Of a DNA stretch of 6,919 bases, positions 1 to 5,568 are shown in pieces. The stretch comes from Aromatoleum sp. (GTDB lineage: Bacteria > Pseudomonadota > Gammaproteobacteria > Burkholderiales > Casimicrobiaceae), in the NCBI GenBank assembly GCA_010365205.1, contig JAAFGU010000128.1, positions 1 to 6,919 of the forward strand. The letters are read 5' to 3'. Every line of letters begins with the position of its first letter. The first letter of the stretch is position 1. The position numbers were made by a program, and so were the translations under genes. The notes below the pieces were generated by a model. The model saw only the letters and a program-made list of their open reading frames with translations, was not told the origin of the DNA and searched no databases.

Positions 1-479
1 AGGCAGACCGGTGCGTCGTTGATGATCGCGCGGCCCAGCGCGACGCGCTGCTGCTGGCCGCCCGACAGCTGCGACGGCTTTCGATCGAGCAGCTGCGCGA
101 GGCCCAGAAGTCCGGCGACGCGCTTCAGCCGGGCGTCCAGATGCGCCGGTGCGACCTTGCGCACGCGGAGGCCAAACACGATGTTCTCGGCGACCGACAG
201 ATGCGGGAACAGCGCGTAGCTCTGGAAGACCATCGAGATATTGCGCTGCGACGGCGGCAGTCCCGTGACATCGCGTCCGCCGATCAGAATGCGCCCGCCA
301 TCGGCCTGCTCGAGGCCGGCGACAAGGCGCAGCGTCGTGGACTTGCCGCAGCCGGAGGGTCCGAGCAGCACGTTGAGCGTGCCTTCGTCGAACGCGAACG
401 ACAGCCCGTCGACCGCACGCACCTGGCCCTCGACGGTCGTCCAGTGCTTGCTGACGTTTTGGGCGACGATCGCCGACAA
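1..479 (-). CDS. ABC importer ATP-binding subunit (MalK/UgpC/PotA type), C-terminus cut by window edge
   Basis: The visible 159 residues form the start of an ABC ATPase that would power solute uptake from the inner face of the cytoplasmic membrane. Walker A is GPSGCGKST at residues 40-48, the Q-loop glutamine is in SMVFQSYALFPHLSV (Q86), and the signature is LSGGQQQRVALGRA from residue 138. The Walker B motif would come just after the window edge. The pattern matches the sugar, glycerol-phosphate and polyamine importer ATPases; the substrate cannot be told because the C-terminal regulatory domain and the partner permeases are outside. I chose a TTG start at 477-479 because GGGGAG (487-492) lies 7 bases upstream, the protein then begins like its relatives (MSAIVAQNVSKHW), and I found no ATG in this frame between the trpC end and this point. 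It lies 141 bases downstream of trpC on the same strand and is probably a separate unit, since its function is unrelated. Confidence 0.88.
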   Translation of the reverse strand, partial: MSAIVAQNVSKHWTTVEGQVRAVDGLSFAFDEGTLNVLLGPSGCGKSTTLRLVAGLEQADGGRILIGGRDVTGLPPSQRNISMVFQSYALFPHLSVAENIVFGLRVRKVAPAHLDARLKRVAGLLGLAQLLDRKPSQLSGGQQQRVALGRAIINDAPVC

Positions 480-573
480 AATGGGGCTCCCCGTAGACGA
501 GGCGTGGGCGGTTGCAAAAGCGTGGGAGACACGGCGGGAAGTGCCGGCTGCCGCCACGTCGGAACGGCAGCGC

Positions 574-582
574 ATGATAGCA
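574..582 (-). promoter_or_regulatory. Candidate extended -10 promoter for the ABC ATPase gene
   Basis: In the 141-base gap between trpC and the ABC gene the minus strand reads TGC-TATCAT, an extended -10 element with five of six bases matching TATAAT. It stands out in GC-rich DNA. Transcription would start near 567, giving a leader of about 90 bases. I see no good -35 hexamer at the right distance, which an extended -10 can tolerate. This is inference from sequence only. Confidence 0.3.
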
Positions 583-596
583 TCGGCGCGCGCACG

Positions 597-610
597 CCGG
601 CACGCGCCGG
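597..610 (-). terminator. Possible hairpin after trpC, without T-tract
   Basis: Ten bases after the trpC stop codon the sequence CCGGC-acgc-GCCGG forms a 5-bp stem with a 4-base loop. An overlapping alternative pairs GGCGCG (585-590) with CGCGCC (603-608). No run of T follows on the minus strand, so it is not a clear intrinsic terminator. It could weaken readthrough or mark a transcript end set by Rho. Short GC-rich inverted repeats arise easily by chance here. Confidence 0.22.
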
Positions 611-620
611 AAGGACCGAA

Positions 621-1415
621 TCAGCGGAACAGCGCCGCGAGCGCGGCGCCGGGGTCGGCCGCGCGCATGAACGCCTCTCCGACCAGGAATGCGTGGACGC
701 AATGCGCGCGCATCCGTGCGACGTCCGCCGGGACGAGGATGCCGCTTTCGGTGATCACGAGACGGTCCGCCGGAATCCGCGGCAGCAGATCGAGCGTCGT
801 GGCTAGCGACACGTCGAACGTGCGCAGGTTGCGATTGTTGATGCCGACGAGCGGCGTGCGCAACGCGAGCGCCCGGTCGAGTTCGGCGGCACCGTGGACC
901 TCCACCAGCACCGCGATTCCGAACGATTCGGCGCAGGCCTCGAGTGCGGCAAGCCGCGCGTCGTCGAGCGCCGCGACGATCAGCAGAATCGCGTCGGCGC
1001 CCCATGCCCGGGCCTCGGCGATCTGGTATTCGTCGACGATGAAGTCCTTCCGCAGCGCCGGCAACGTGCAGGCGGCGCGCGCCGTCGTCAGGTACTCGGG
1101 CGCGCCCTGGAAATACGGCCGGTCGGTCAGCACCGACAGGCACGCGGCGCCTCCGGCCTCGTAGCGCGCCGCGATTGCGGGCGGATCGAAGATCGGCCGC
1201 AGCACGCCCTTGCTCGGGCTCGCCTTCTTGATTTCGGCGATGACTGCGGGGTTGCCGGCGGCAATCTTCGCCCGCAACGCGCCGGCGAAGTCGCGCAGCC
1301 CGCCGGCGGCGCGCGCATCGGCCTCCATGTCCGCCCAGGAACGAACGCGCTTCGCGGCCGCCACTTCGTCCGCCTTCGTCGCCAGTATCCGGGCGAGAAT
1401 ATCGCGCTCGCTCAT
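621..1415 (-). CDS. trpC: Indole-3-glycerol phosphate synthase TrpC
   Basis: This 264-residue cytoplasmic TIM-barrel enzyme closes the ring of carboxyphenylaminodeoxyribulose phosphate to give indole-3-glycerol phosphate, the fourth chemical step after chorismate. Family catalytic residues are in place: E61 and K63 with the phosphate-loop motif SPSKG (66-70), K123 in LRKDF, E172 in VEVH, N193 in GINNRNL, and E223-S224 in ESGI. The length fits a stand-alone TrpC without the fused TrpF domain seen in Escherichia coli. The ATG at 1413-1415 is the only plausible start in this frame. It has no convincing ribosome binding site of its own, but it overlaps the stop of a 22-codon mini-ORF (1412-1480) in an ATGA arrangement, so coupled initiation is possible. 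It follows trpD by 97 bases and is the last trp gene visible. Confidence 0.97.
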   Translation of the reverse strand: MSERDILARILATKADEVAAAKRVRSWADMEADARAAGGLRDFAGALRAKIAAGNPAVIAEIKKASPSKGVLRPIFDPPAIAARYEAGGAACLSVLTDRPYFQGAPEYLTTARAACTLPALRKDFIVDEYQIAEARAWGADAILLIVAALDDARLAALEACAESFGIAVLVEVHGAAELDRALALRTPLVGINNRNLRTFDVSLATTLDLLPRIPADRLVITESGILVPADVARMRAHCVHAFLVGEAFMRAADPGAALAALFR

Positions 1416-1480
1416 GCGTCGCCCGACGCTTTCGGCGCCGGATCGGTGGCGGTCGGCGTCGGCCGTCGACGTTCGTCCAT
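1412..1480 (-). CDS. Candidate 22-residue mini-ORF coupled to trpC
   Basis: In the trpD-trpC gap the minus strand has AGAGGA (1485-1490), four bases, then ATG at 1478-1480, opening a 22-residue ORF. It begins MDERRRPTPTATDPAP and is rich in Pro, Thr, Ala and charged residues. Its TGA stop (1412-1414) overlaps the trpC ATG as ATGA. It lies out of frame with both trpD and trpC. I recognise no domain, and the composition is low-complexity. The likely role, if any, is to load ribosomes for trpC, which lacks a good ribosome binding site, rather than to make a working peptide. It has no Trp codons, so it is not an attenuator peptide. The ribosome site plus exact overlap argue for it; the short length and GC-rich background argue for caution. 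Confidence 0.35.
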   Translation of the reverse strand: MDERRRPTPTATDPAPKASGDA

Positions 1481-1512
1481 CGGATCCTCTGCGTCGCCGG
1501 CCCGGTGAGCGC

Positions 1513-2553
1513 TCAGGCCGTCGCCGCGGCGAGCTTTTGCGTCGTCGCGACGAAGGCGTCGAGCTTCTTCCTCGCGGCGCCCGAGGCGATGGCCGCCCGC
1601 GCGAGCTCGATCCCCTCGGCGATGGAGGCGGCGACATCGGCCGCATACAGCGCAGTGCCGGCGTTCAGCATGACGATCTCGCGCGGCGTGCCTTCGACGT
1701 TGCCCAGCGCCTCGAGCAGCATCTCCTTCGACTCCGTCGCGTCGGCGACCTTGAGGCCGCGGTTGCTGATCATCCGCAACCCGAAGTCCTCGGGGTGGAT
1801 GTCGTACTCACGGACTTCGCCGTCCTTCAGCTCGCCGATCATTGTCGCAGCGCCGAGCGACACCTCGTCCATTCCGTCCTTGCCGTAGACGACCACCACG
1901 TGCTTGCTGCCCAGCCGCTGCAGCACCCGCACCAGGATGCCGACCAGATCCGGATGGAATACGCCGAGCAGCTGGTTCGGCGCGCCGGCCGGGTTCGTCA
2001 GCGGCCCGAGGATGTTGAAGATCGTCCGCACGCCGAGTTCCTTGCGCACCGGCGCCGCGTGCTTCATCGCGCTGTGGTGCGACGGCGCGAACATGAAGCC
2101 GATGCCGGTCTCGCCGATGCACTGCGCGACCTGCGCCGGCTTCAACATGATGTTGGCGCCGAGGCTCTCCAGCACGTCGGCGCTCCCCGACTTCGACGAC
2201 ACCGAGCGGCCGCCGTGCTTGGCCACCCGCGCGCCCGCGGCGGCGGCGACGAACATCGAAGCCGTCGAGATGTTGAACGTATGCGCCGCGTCGCCGCCGG
2301 TGCCGACGATGTCGACCAGATGCTCGCGGTCCGGCAGGTCGACCTTGGTCGCGAATTCGCGCATCACCTGCGCGGCGGCGGCGATTTCGCCCACCGTTTC
2401 CTTCTTCACCCGCAGTCCCACCGTCAGCGCGGCGATCATCACCGGCGTGAGCTCGCCGCTCATCAGCCGGCGCATGATCGAGAGCATCTCGTCGGGAAAT
2501 ATCTCGCGATGTTCGATCGTGCGCTGCAACGCTTCCTGGACGGTGATGGGCAT
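1513..2553 (-). CDS. trpD: Anthranilate phosphoribosyltransferase TrpD
   Basis: TrpD (346 residues, usual family length) joins anthranilate to phosphoribosyl pyrophosphate in the cytoplasm, the second step from chorismate. The substrate-binding signature GTGGD is at residues 84-88, followed by NIST (94-97) and the glycine-rich loop KHGGRSVSSKSGSAD (112-126). The anthranilate-side segment APVRKELGVRTIFNILGPLT follows around 167-186, and the metal-binding acidic pair sits in DGMDE (226-230). The N-terminus, MPITVQEALQRTIEHREIF, is the expected helical start. The ATG at 2551-2553 has AGGGAG six bases upstream. The same frame stays open far upstream through the trpG region, but that part has no TrpD similarity. 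No Trp residue occurs in the protein. It is not fused to TrpG, unlike in enteric bacteria. Confidence 0.97.
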   Translation of the reverse strand: MPITVQEALQRTIEHREIFPDEMLSIMRRLMSGELTPVMIAALTVGLRVKKETVGEIAAAAQVMREFATKVDLPDREHLVDIVGTGGDAAHTFNISTASMFVAAAAGARVAKHGGRSVSSKSGSADVLESLGANIMLKPAQVAQCIGETGIGFMFAPSHHSAMKHAAPVRKELGVRTIFNILGPLTNPAGAPNQLLGVFHPDLVGILVRVLQRLGSKHVVVVYGKDGMDEVSLGAATMIGELKDGEVREYDIHPEDFGLRMISNRGLKVADATESKEMLLEALGNVEGTPREIVMLNAGTALYAADVAASIAEGIELARAAIASGAARKKLDAFVATTQKLAAATA

Positions 2554-2639
2554 GGAGGACTCCCTGGTTCGGTGATGAATGATGTCGTGCCGGAACGACG
2601 TCGCTTCGGCGCGCGGCGGGACGGCCGCACCCGCCGGGT
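2554..2639 (-). other. trpG-trpD intercistronic spacer with two hairpins
   Basis: This 86-base gap holds no ORF I can support. Right after the trpG stop the minus strand can form a 7-bp perfect stem, CGGCGGG (2630-2636) with CCCGCCG (2614-2620), around a 9-base loop. A second, weaker stem pairs the segments 2584-2588 and 2595-2599 (GTCGT and ACGAC) around six bases. Neither is followed by a T-run, so termination is unlikely. They could protect upstream mRNA from 3' decay or tune the trpG/trpD ratio; that is inference. The trpD ribosome binding site lies at the far end of the gap. Confidence 0.45.
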
Positions 2640-3209
2640 TCAGCGTCGCCCCTCGAGAAAATTCCGGAGCAATGCGTGACCGTGCTCGGTGAGGATCGCC
2701 TCGGGATGGAACTGCACGCCCTCGACCGCGAGCTCGCGATGGCGCACGCCCATGATCTCGCCGTCGTCGGACGTCGCCGTCACCTCGAGACAGGCGGGTA
2801 CGGACTGCCTCTCGATCGCCAGCGAATGGTAGCGCGTCACCGTCAGCGGCGACGGGAGCCCGGTGAAGACCCCGTGTCCGTCGTGAGCAACCGGCGACAG
2901 CTTGCCGTGCATCACGCGCTGCGCGCGGACGATGGCGCCGCCGAACGCCTGCCCGACCGCCTGATGCCCGAGGCAGACGCCGAGGATCGGAATCTCCCCG
3001 GCGAAGCGCCGGACCAGCGGCACCGAGATGCCCGCCTCGTTCGGCGTGCACGGGCCCGGCGAAATGACGATGTGCTGCGGCGCCCACGCCGCGATCTGCT
3101 CCAGCGTGATCGCGTCGTTGCGATGGACGTGGACGTCCGCACCGAGTTCGCCGAGGTACTGGACAAGGTTGTAGGTGAAACTGTCGTAGTTGTCGATCAT
3201 CAGCAGCAT
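2640..3209 (-). CDS. trpG: Anthranilate synthase glutamine amidotransferase subunit TrpG
   Basis: TrpG (189 residues) is a class I glutamine amidotransferase that hydrolyses glutamine and feeds ammonia to TrpE for anthranilate synthesis. The nucleophile C79 is in GVCLGHQ, and the other triad members are H168 and E170 in FHPE. The oxyanion-loop motif SPGP is at 50-53, and HGK is at 101-103. The protein starts with the family hallmark MLLMIDNYDSFTYN. The ATG at 3207-3209 was chosen because GGAGGG (3216-3221) lies six bases upstream and the gene then starts only two bases after the trpE stop. That near-contact suggests coupled translation, fitting the 1:1 subunit need. In some bacteria the same amidotransferase also serves PabB in folate synthesis; no separate pabA is visible here, so that possibility stays open. 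Confidence 0.97.
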   Translation of the reverse strand: MLLMIDNYDSFTYNLVQYLGELGADVHVHRNDAITLEQIAAWAPQHIVISPGPCTPNEAGISVPLVRRFAGEIPILGVCLGHQAVGQAFGGAIVRAQRVMHGKLSPVAHDGHGVFTGLPSPLTVTRYHSLAIERQSVPACLEVTATSDDGEIMGVRHRELAVEGVQFHPEAILTEHGHALLRNFLEGRR

Positions 3210-3211
3210 GG

Positions 3212-4690
3212 TCAGCCCTCCGCGTCGAGCCCCTGCTGAACCATGTCCGCCGCGCGCAGCACGGCGCGCGCCTTGTTCTGGGTTTCCGTCCACTCCGATT
3301 CCGGCACCGAGTCGTGGACGATGCCCGCCCCTGCCTGGACGTACAGCACGTCGTCCTTGATGACCGCCGTGCGGATCGCGATCGCGGTGTCCATGTCGTC
3401 CTGGAAGCTGACGTAGCCGACCGCTCCCGCATACACGCCGCGCCGCGTGAATTCGAGTTCGTCGATGATTTGCATCGCGCGCACCTTCGGCGCTCCGCTC
3501 ACCGTACCGGCGGGAAATGCCGCGCGGAGCACGTCGAGGCTGGTGAAGCCGGGCTTCAACGTGCCCTCGACGTTGGAGACGATGTGCATCACGTGCGAGT
3601 AGCGCTCGACGATCATGCGGTCGGTGACCTTCACGCTGCCGGTTTCCGCGACGCGACCGACGTCGTTGCGGCCGAGGTCGACCAGCATCACGTGCTCGGC
3701 GATCTCCTTCGGATCGGCCAGCAATTCCCGCGCCAATTGCTCGTCGGCCTCCCGCGTCGCGCCGCGAGGCCGCGTGCCGGCGATCGGCCGCAGGGTCACC
3801 GCGTTGCCTTCCTTGCGGACCAGGATCTCGGGCGATGCGCCGACGACGTGGAAATCGCCGAAGTCGTAGTAGAACATGTACGGCGACGGATTGAGCGAGC
3901 GCAGCGCGCGATACAACGACAGCGGCGACGATGCGAACGGGCGGCGCAACCGCTGCGAGAGCACGACCTGCATGACGTCGCCGGCCGCGATGTACTCCTT
4001 CGCGCGGCGCACTGCGGACTGGAACGCCTCGGCGCCGGTGTCGCTGGTCGCCTGCGTCACGGCCGTTGCCGTCTGAAACGGGATCGTCACTGGCAGGCGA
4101 AGCTTCCGCCGCAGCGCCTGCAGCCGTTCGGCCGCCTTCGCATACGCGCCGGGTTCGCCGGGGTCAGCGTAGACGATCAGCGATATCTTTCCGGCGAGAT
4201 TGTCGACGACGGCAAGCTCTTCGGTCAGCAGCAGCAGGATGTCTGGAACGTCGGCAAGTCCGGGCGCCGCCGGCGGCGCGGAGTCGGCCAGCTTGGGCTC
4301 GATGTAGCGCACCGTGTCGTAGCCGAACATCCCGGCTAGGCCCCCGCAGAAGCGCGGCAGCCCGGGCCGCGGCGCCGCGCGATAGCGACGCAGGAATTCG
4401 CCGGCAAACGCCAGCGGATCGCCCTGGTGGCGCTCGACGACGGTGCCGCCTTCCTCTACCTCGATCGACGTGCCGCGCGCACGAATGCGCGTCTTCGCGG
4501 GGAGGCCGATGAACGAGTAGCGTCCGAAGCGCTCGCCGCCGACGACGGACTCGAGCAGGAACGTGTAGGGCGCGTGGGCGAGCTTGACGTACAGCGACAG
4601 CGGCGTGTCGAGGTCCGCGAACGACTCGAGAACGAGCGGGATGCGGTTATACCCTTGCGCGGCAAGCGCGCGGAATTCGGTTTCGTTCAT
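3212..4690 (-). CDS. trpE: Anthranilate synthase component I, TrpE
   Basis: TrpE (492 residues) converts chorismate plus ammonia from TrpG into anthranilate, the committed step to tryptophan. The N-terminal part carries the LLES motif (45-48), which in known TrpE proteins belongs to the tryptophan feedback site, together with NPSPYMF (267-273). The chorismate-binding domain follows: GASPEIL, PIAGTRPRG (302-310), the EHVMLVDLGRND stretch (332-343), GTVSGAPKVRAM (395-406), GAVGY and QAGAGIV. The LLES and NPSPYMF motifs favour TrpE over the related PabB, as does the trp neighbourhood. The ATG at 4688-4690 has GGAG four bases upstream. The gene is preceded by a Trp-codon-rich leader ORF (4766-4852), so besides feedback inhibition it is probably controlled by attenuation. 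Confidence 0.98.
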   Translation of the reverse strand: MNETEFRALAAQGYNRIPLVLESFADLDTPLSLYVKLAHAPYTFLLESVVGGERFGRYSFIGLPAKTRIRARGTSIEVEEGGTVVERHQGDPLAFAGEFLRRYRAAPRPGLPRFCGGLAGMFGYDTVRYIEPKLADSAPPAAPGLADVPDILLLLTEELAVVDNLAGKISLIVYADPGEPGAYAKAAERLQALRRKLRLPVTIPFQTATAVTQATSDTGAEAFQSAVRRAKEYIAAGDVMQVVLSQRLRRPFASSPLSLYRALRSLNPSPYMFYYDFGDFHVVGASPEILVRKEGNAVTLRPIAGTRPRGATREADEQLARELLADPKEIAEHVMLVDLGRNDVGRVAETGSVKVTDRMIVERYSHVMHIVSNVEGTLKPGFTSLDVLRAAFPAGTVSGAPKVRAMQIIDELEFTRRGVYAGAVGYVSFQDDMDTAIAIRTAVIKDDVLYVQAGAGIVHDSVPESEWTETQNKARAVLRAADMVQQGLDAEG

Positions 4691-4731
4691 GGCGCTCCGA
4701 CGATCTCTTCAACATGGGCAAGTTGCAGTGG

Positions 4732-4800
4732 GTCGCATTGGGCGCGCGACACCGGGCGCGAACGGTCAGCGGCGCCAGCCGCGCCAGTCGTTCGCGCGCC
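4732..4800 (-). promoter_or_regulatory. trp leader RNA with mutually exclusive GC-rich pairings (candidate attenuator)
   Basis: On the minus strand, segment A (4789-4800, GGCGCGCGAACG), just after the tandem Trp codons, can pair over 9 bp with segment B (4756-4764, CGTTCGCGC), just after the leader stop. It can instead pair over 9 bp with segment C (4741-4749, TCGCGCGCC). C, with one more base, can pair over 5 bp with D (4732-4736, GCGAC). A ribosome stalled at the Trp codons would cover A; one at the stop would cover B. This is the kind of competition attenuators use. However, no T-run follows the last hairpin, and the simple logic does not reproduce the classical enteric scheme. The structure is seen; the mechanism is inferred. 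Confidence 0.5.
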
Positions 4801-4852
4801 GCCACCACGCTTGCGTGGCGGGGCCGTGGATGTTGAAGACGTCGAAGCTCAT
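4766..4852 (-). CDS. trpL: Trp operon leader peptide TrpL (28 residues, four Trp)
   Basis: A short ORF lies 75 bases upstream of trpE. It begins MSFDVFNIHGP and ends ATQAWWRRANDWRGWRR, with Trp codons at positions 16, 17, 23 and 26. Base composition would predict roughly half a Trp codon in 28, and the four Trp enzymes downstream carry only four in about 1290 residues, so the enrichment is strong. Almost every codon ends in G or C. The ATG (4850-4852) overlaps the gph stop as ATGA. No ribosome binding site precedes it, only a C-rich tract, so translation probably comes from ribosomes finishing gph. The expected role is a sensor: scarcity of charged Trp-tRNA stalls ribosomes and changes folding of the leader RNA ahead of trpE. 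The N-terminal half is longer than in the enteric leader and could have its own role; I do not recognise it. Confidence 0.75.
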   Translation of the reverse strand: MSFDVFNIHGPATQAWWRRANDWRGWRR

Positions 4853-5568
4853 TGGAGGGTCGGGGGGACAAGCCGGACGCGGTCGGCGACCGCGAGCAGC
4901 GAAGGGACTATACCATCGGCCTCCAGATTTTGCACCGGCTCGCCCTCGTTGTAGCCATAGGGAAGGACGAGGACCGGGCAGCCGGCGGCGCGTGCGGCCA
5001 TCACGTCGTTGATCGAGTCGCCGACCATCAGCAGTTGCGCCGGCGCGAGACCGAAGCCTGCCGCAACGTGCAACAACTGCGCCGGGTCCGGCTTTCGGGT
5101 CGGCAGATCGTCGCCGCCGATCACCTGCGTGAAGTAGCCGGCGATGCCCGCGTGCTCGAGATGCGGACGGACGAAGCGTGTCGCCTTGTTGGTGATGACG
5201 GCAAGCGGAAAGCCCATCGAGCGCAGTCGGTCGAGGCCCTCGCGCATTCCGGGAAACGGTAGCGTGTCGCGGCCGAGACGGGCGCCGTAGTGCGACTGGT
5301 AGCGGGTGAGCGCCGCGGCCACCTCGGCATCCTGGATCGCCTCGGGCGACACGCCGGTCGCGCGCGCGACGGCGCGCCGGACGAGGTTGGGCATGCCCTT
5401 GCCGATCATGTCGCGTACGTCGGATTTCGGCAACGGCGGATGTCCGAGTTCGTCGAGCAGTGCGTTCACCGCCCCGGCCAGATCGTGGATCGTGTCAAGC
5501 AGCGTGCCGTCGAGATCGAAGGCGATCGCGCCAACCGCGAACACGCGGGCGGCGGCAGCTTGCGACAT
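4849..5568 (-). CDS. gph: Phosphoglycolate phosphatase (HAD superfamily)
   Basis: Gph (239 residues) is a cytoplasmic magnesium-dependent phosphatase that clears 2-phosphoglycolate, a by-product of oxygenation reactions and of DNA 3'-end repair. The HAD motifs appear in order: DLDGTLLDT with nucleophile D18 and general acid D20, a helical cap (about residues 27-110), T126 in VITNK, K159 in RKPDP, and GDSINDV with D184 and D188. Sequence and the rpe-trpE neighbourhood support Gph over other HAD phosphatases. The ATG at 5566-5568 gives a TGATG overlap with the rpe stop; a GTG three bases earlier is the alternative. The 3' end does two further jobs, as it appears: its stop overlaps the trpL start, and residues 218-222 are encoded by DNA containing a promoter-like TATAGT, using the rare codon ATA for I220. 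Confidence 0.93.
   Translation of the reverse strand: MSQAAAARVFAVGAIAFDLDGTLLDTIHDLAGAVNALLDELGHPPLPKSDVRDMIGKGMPNLVRRAVARATGVSPEAIQDAEVAAALTRYQSHYGARLGRDTLPFPGMREGLDRLRSMGFPLAVITNKATRFVRPHLEHAGIAGYFTQVIGGDDLPTRKPDPAQLLHVAAGFGLAPAQLLMVGDSINDVMAARAAGCPVLVLPYGYNEGEPVQNLEADGIVPSLLAVADRVRLVPPTLQ
4907..4915 (-). promoter_or_regulatory. Candidate internal promoter in gph for trpL-trpEGDC
   Basis: The minus strand reads TGG-TATAGT, an extended -10 with five of six bases matching TATAAT. Seventeen bases upstream is GTGCAA, a weak -35 matching three of six positions. The start point would be near 4900, about 48 bases before the trpL ATG, a sensible place for a trp promoter. The element needs an ATA isoleucine codon in gph, unusual in a genome that strongly prefers G/C third positions. 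No TrpR-type operator was recognised. Confidence 0.38.

Noticed and set aside
141..1164. Long plus-strand open frames opposite the ABC ATPase and trpC
   Set aside because: Both minus-strand genes are unambiguous, and the plus frames have no recognisable motif.
1416..1646. Upstream extension of the trpC frame into the 3' end of trpD
   Set aside because: It is an Arg/Ser/Pro-rich shadow of trpD, and the normal TrpC N-terminus begins at 1415.
1210..2679. A 489-codon open frame on the plus strand opposite trpC, trpD and trpG
   Set aside because: It is antisense to genes with full family motifs, is Arg- and His-rich as expected for shadow frames in GC-rich DNA, and shows no recognisable domain.
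2554..3432. Upstream extension of the trpD frame through trpG into trpE
   Set aside because: The extension has no TrpD similarity. A clear ribosome site and normal N-terminus at 2553 define the gene, so it is not a fusion.
3314..4339. A 341-codon plus-strand open frame opposite trpE
   Set aside because: Same reasoning: composition of a shadow frame (Arg, Asp, His, Val rich), no motif, and it lies wholly within trpE.
4691..4731. Intrinsic terminator before trpE
   Set aside because: Only a weak CAAC/GTTG stem is visible and there is no T-run, so I did not call a terminator here.
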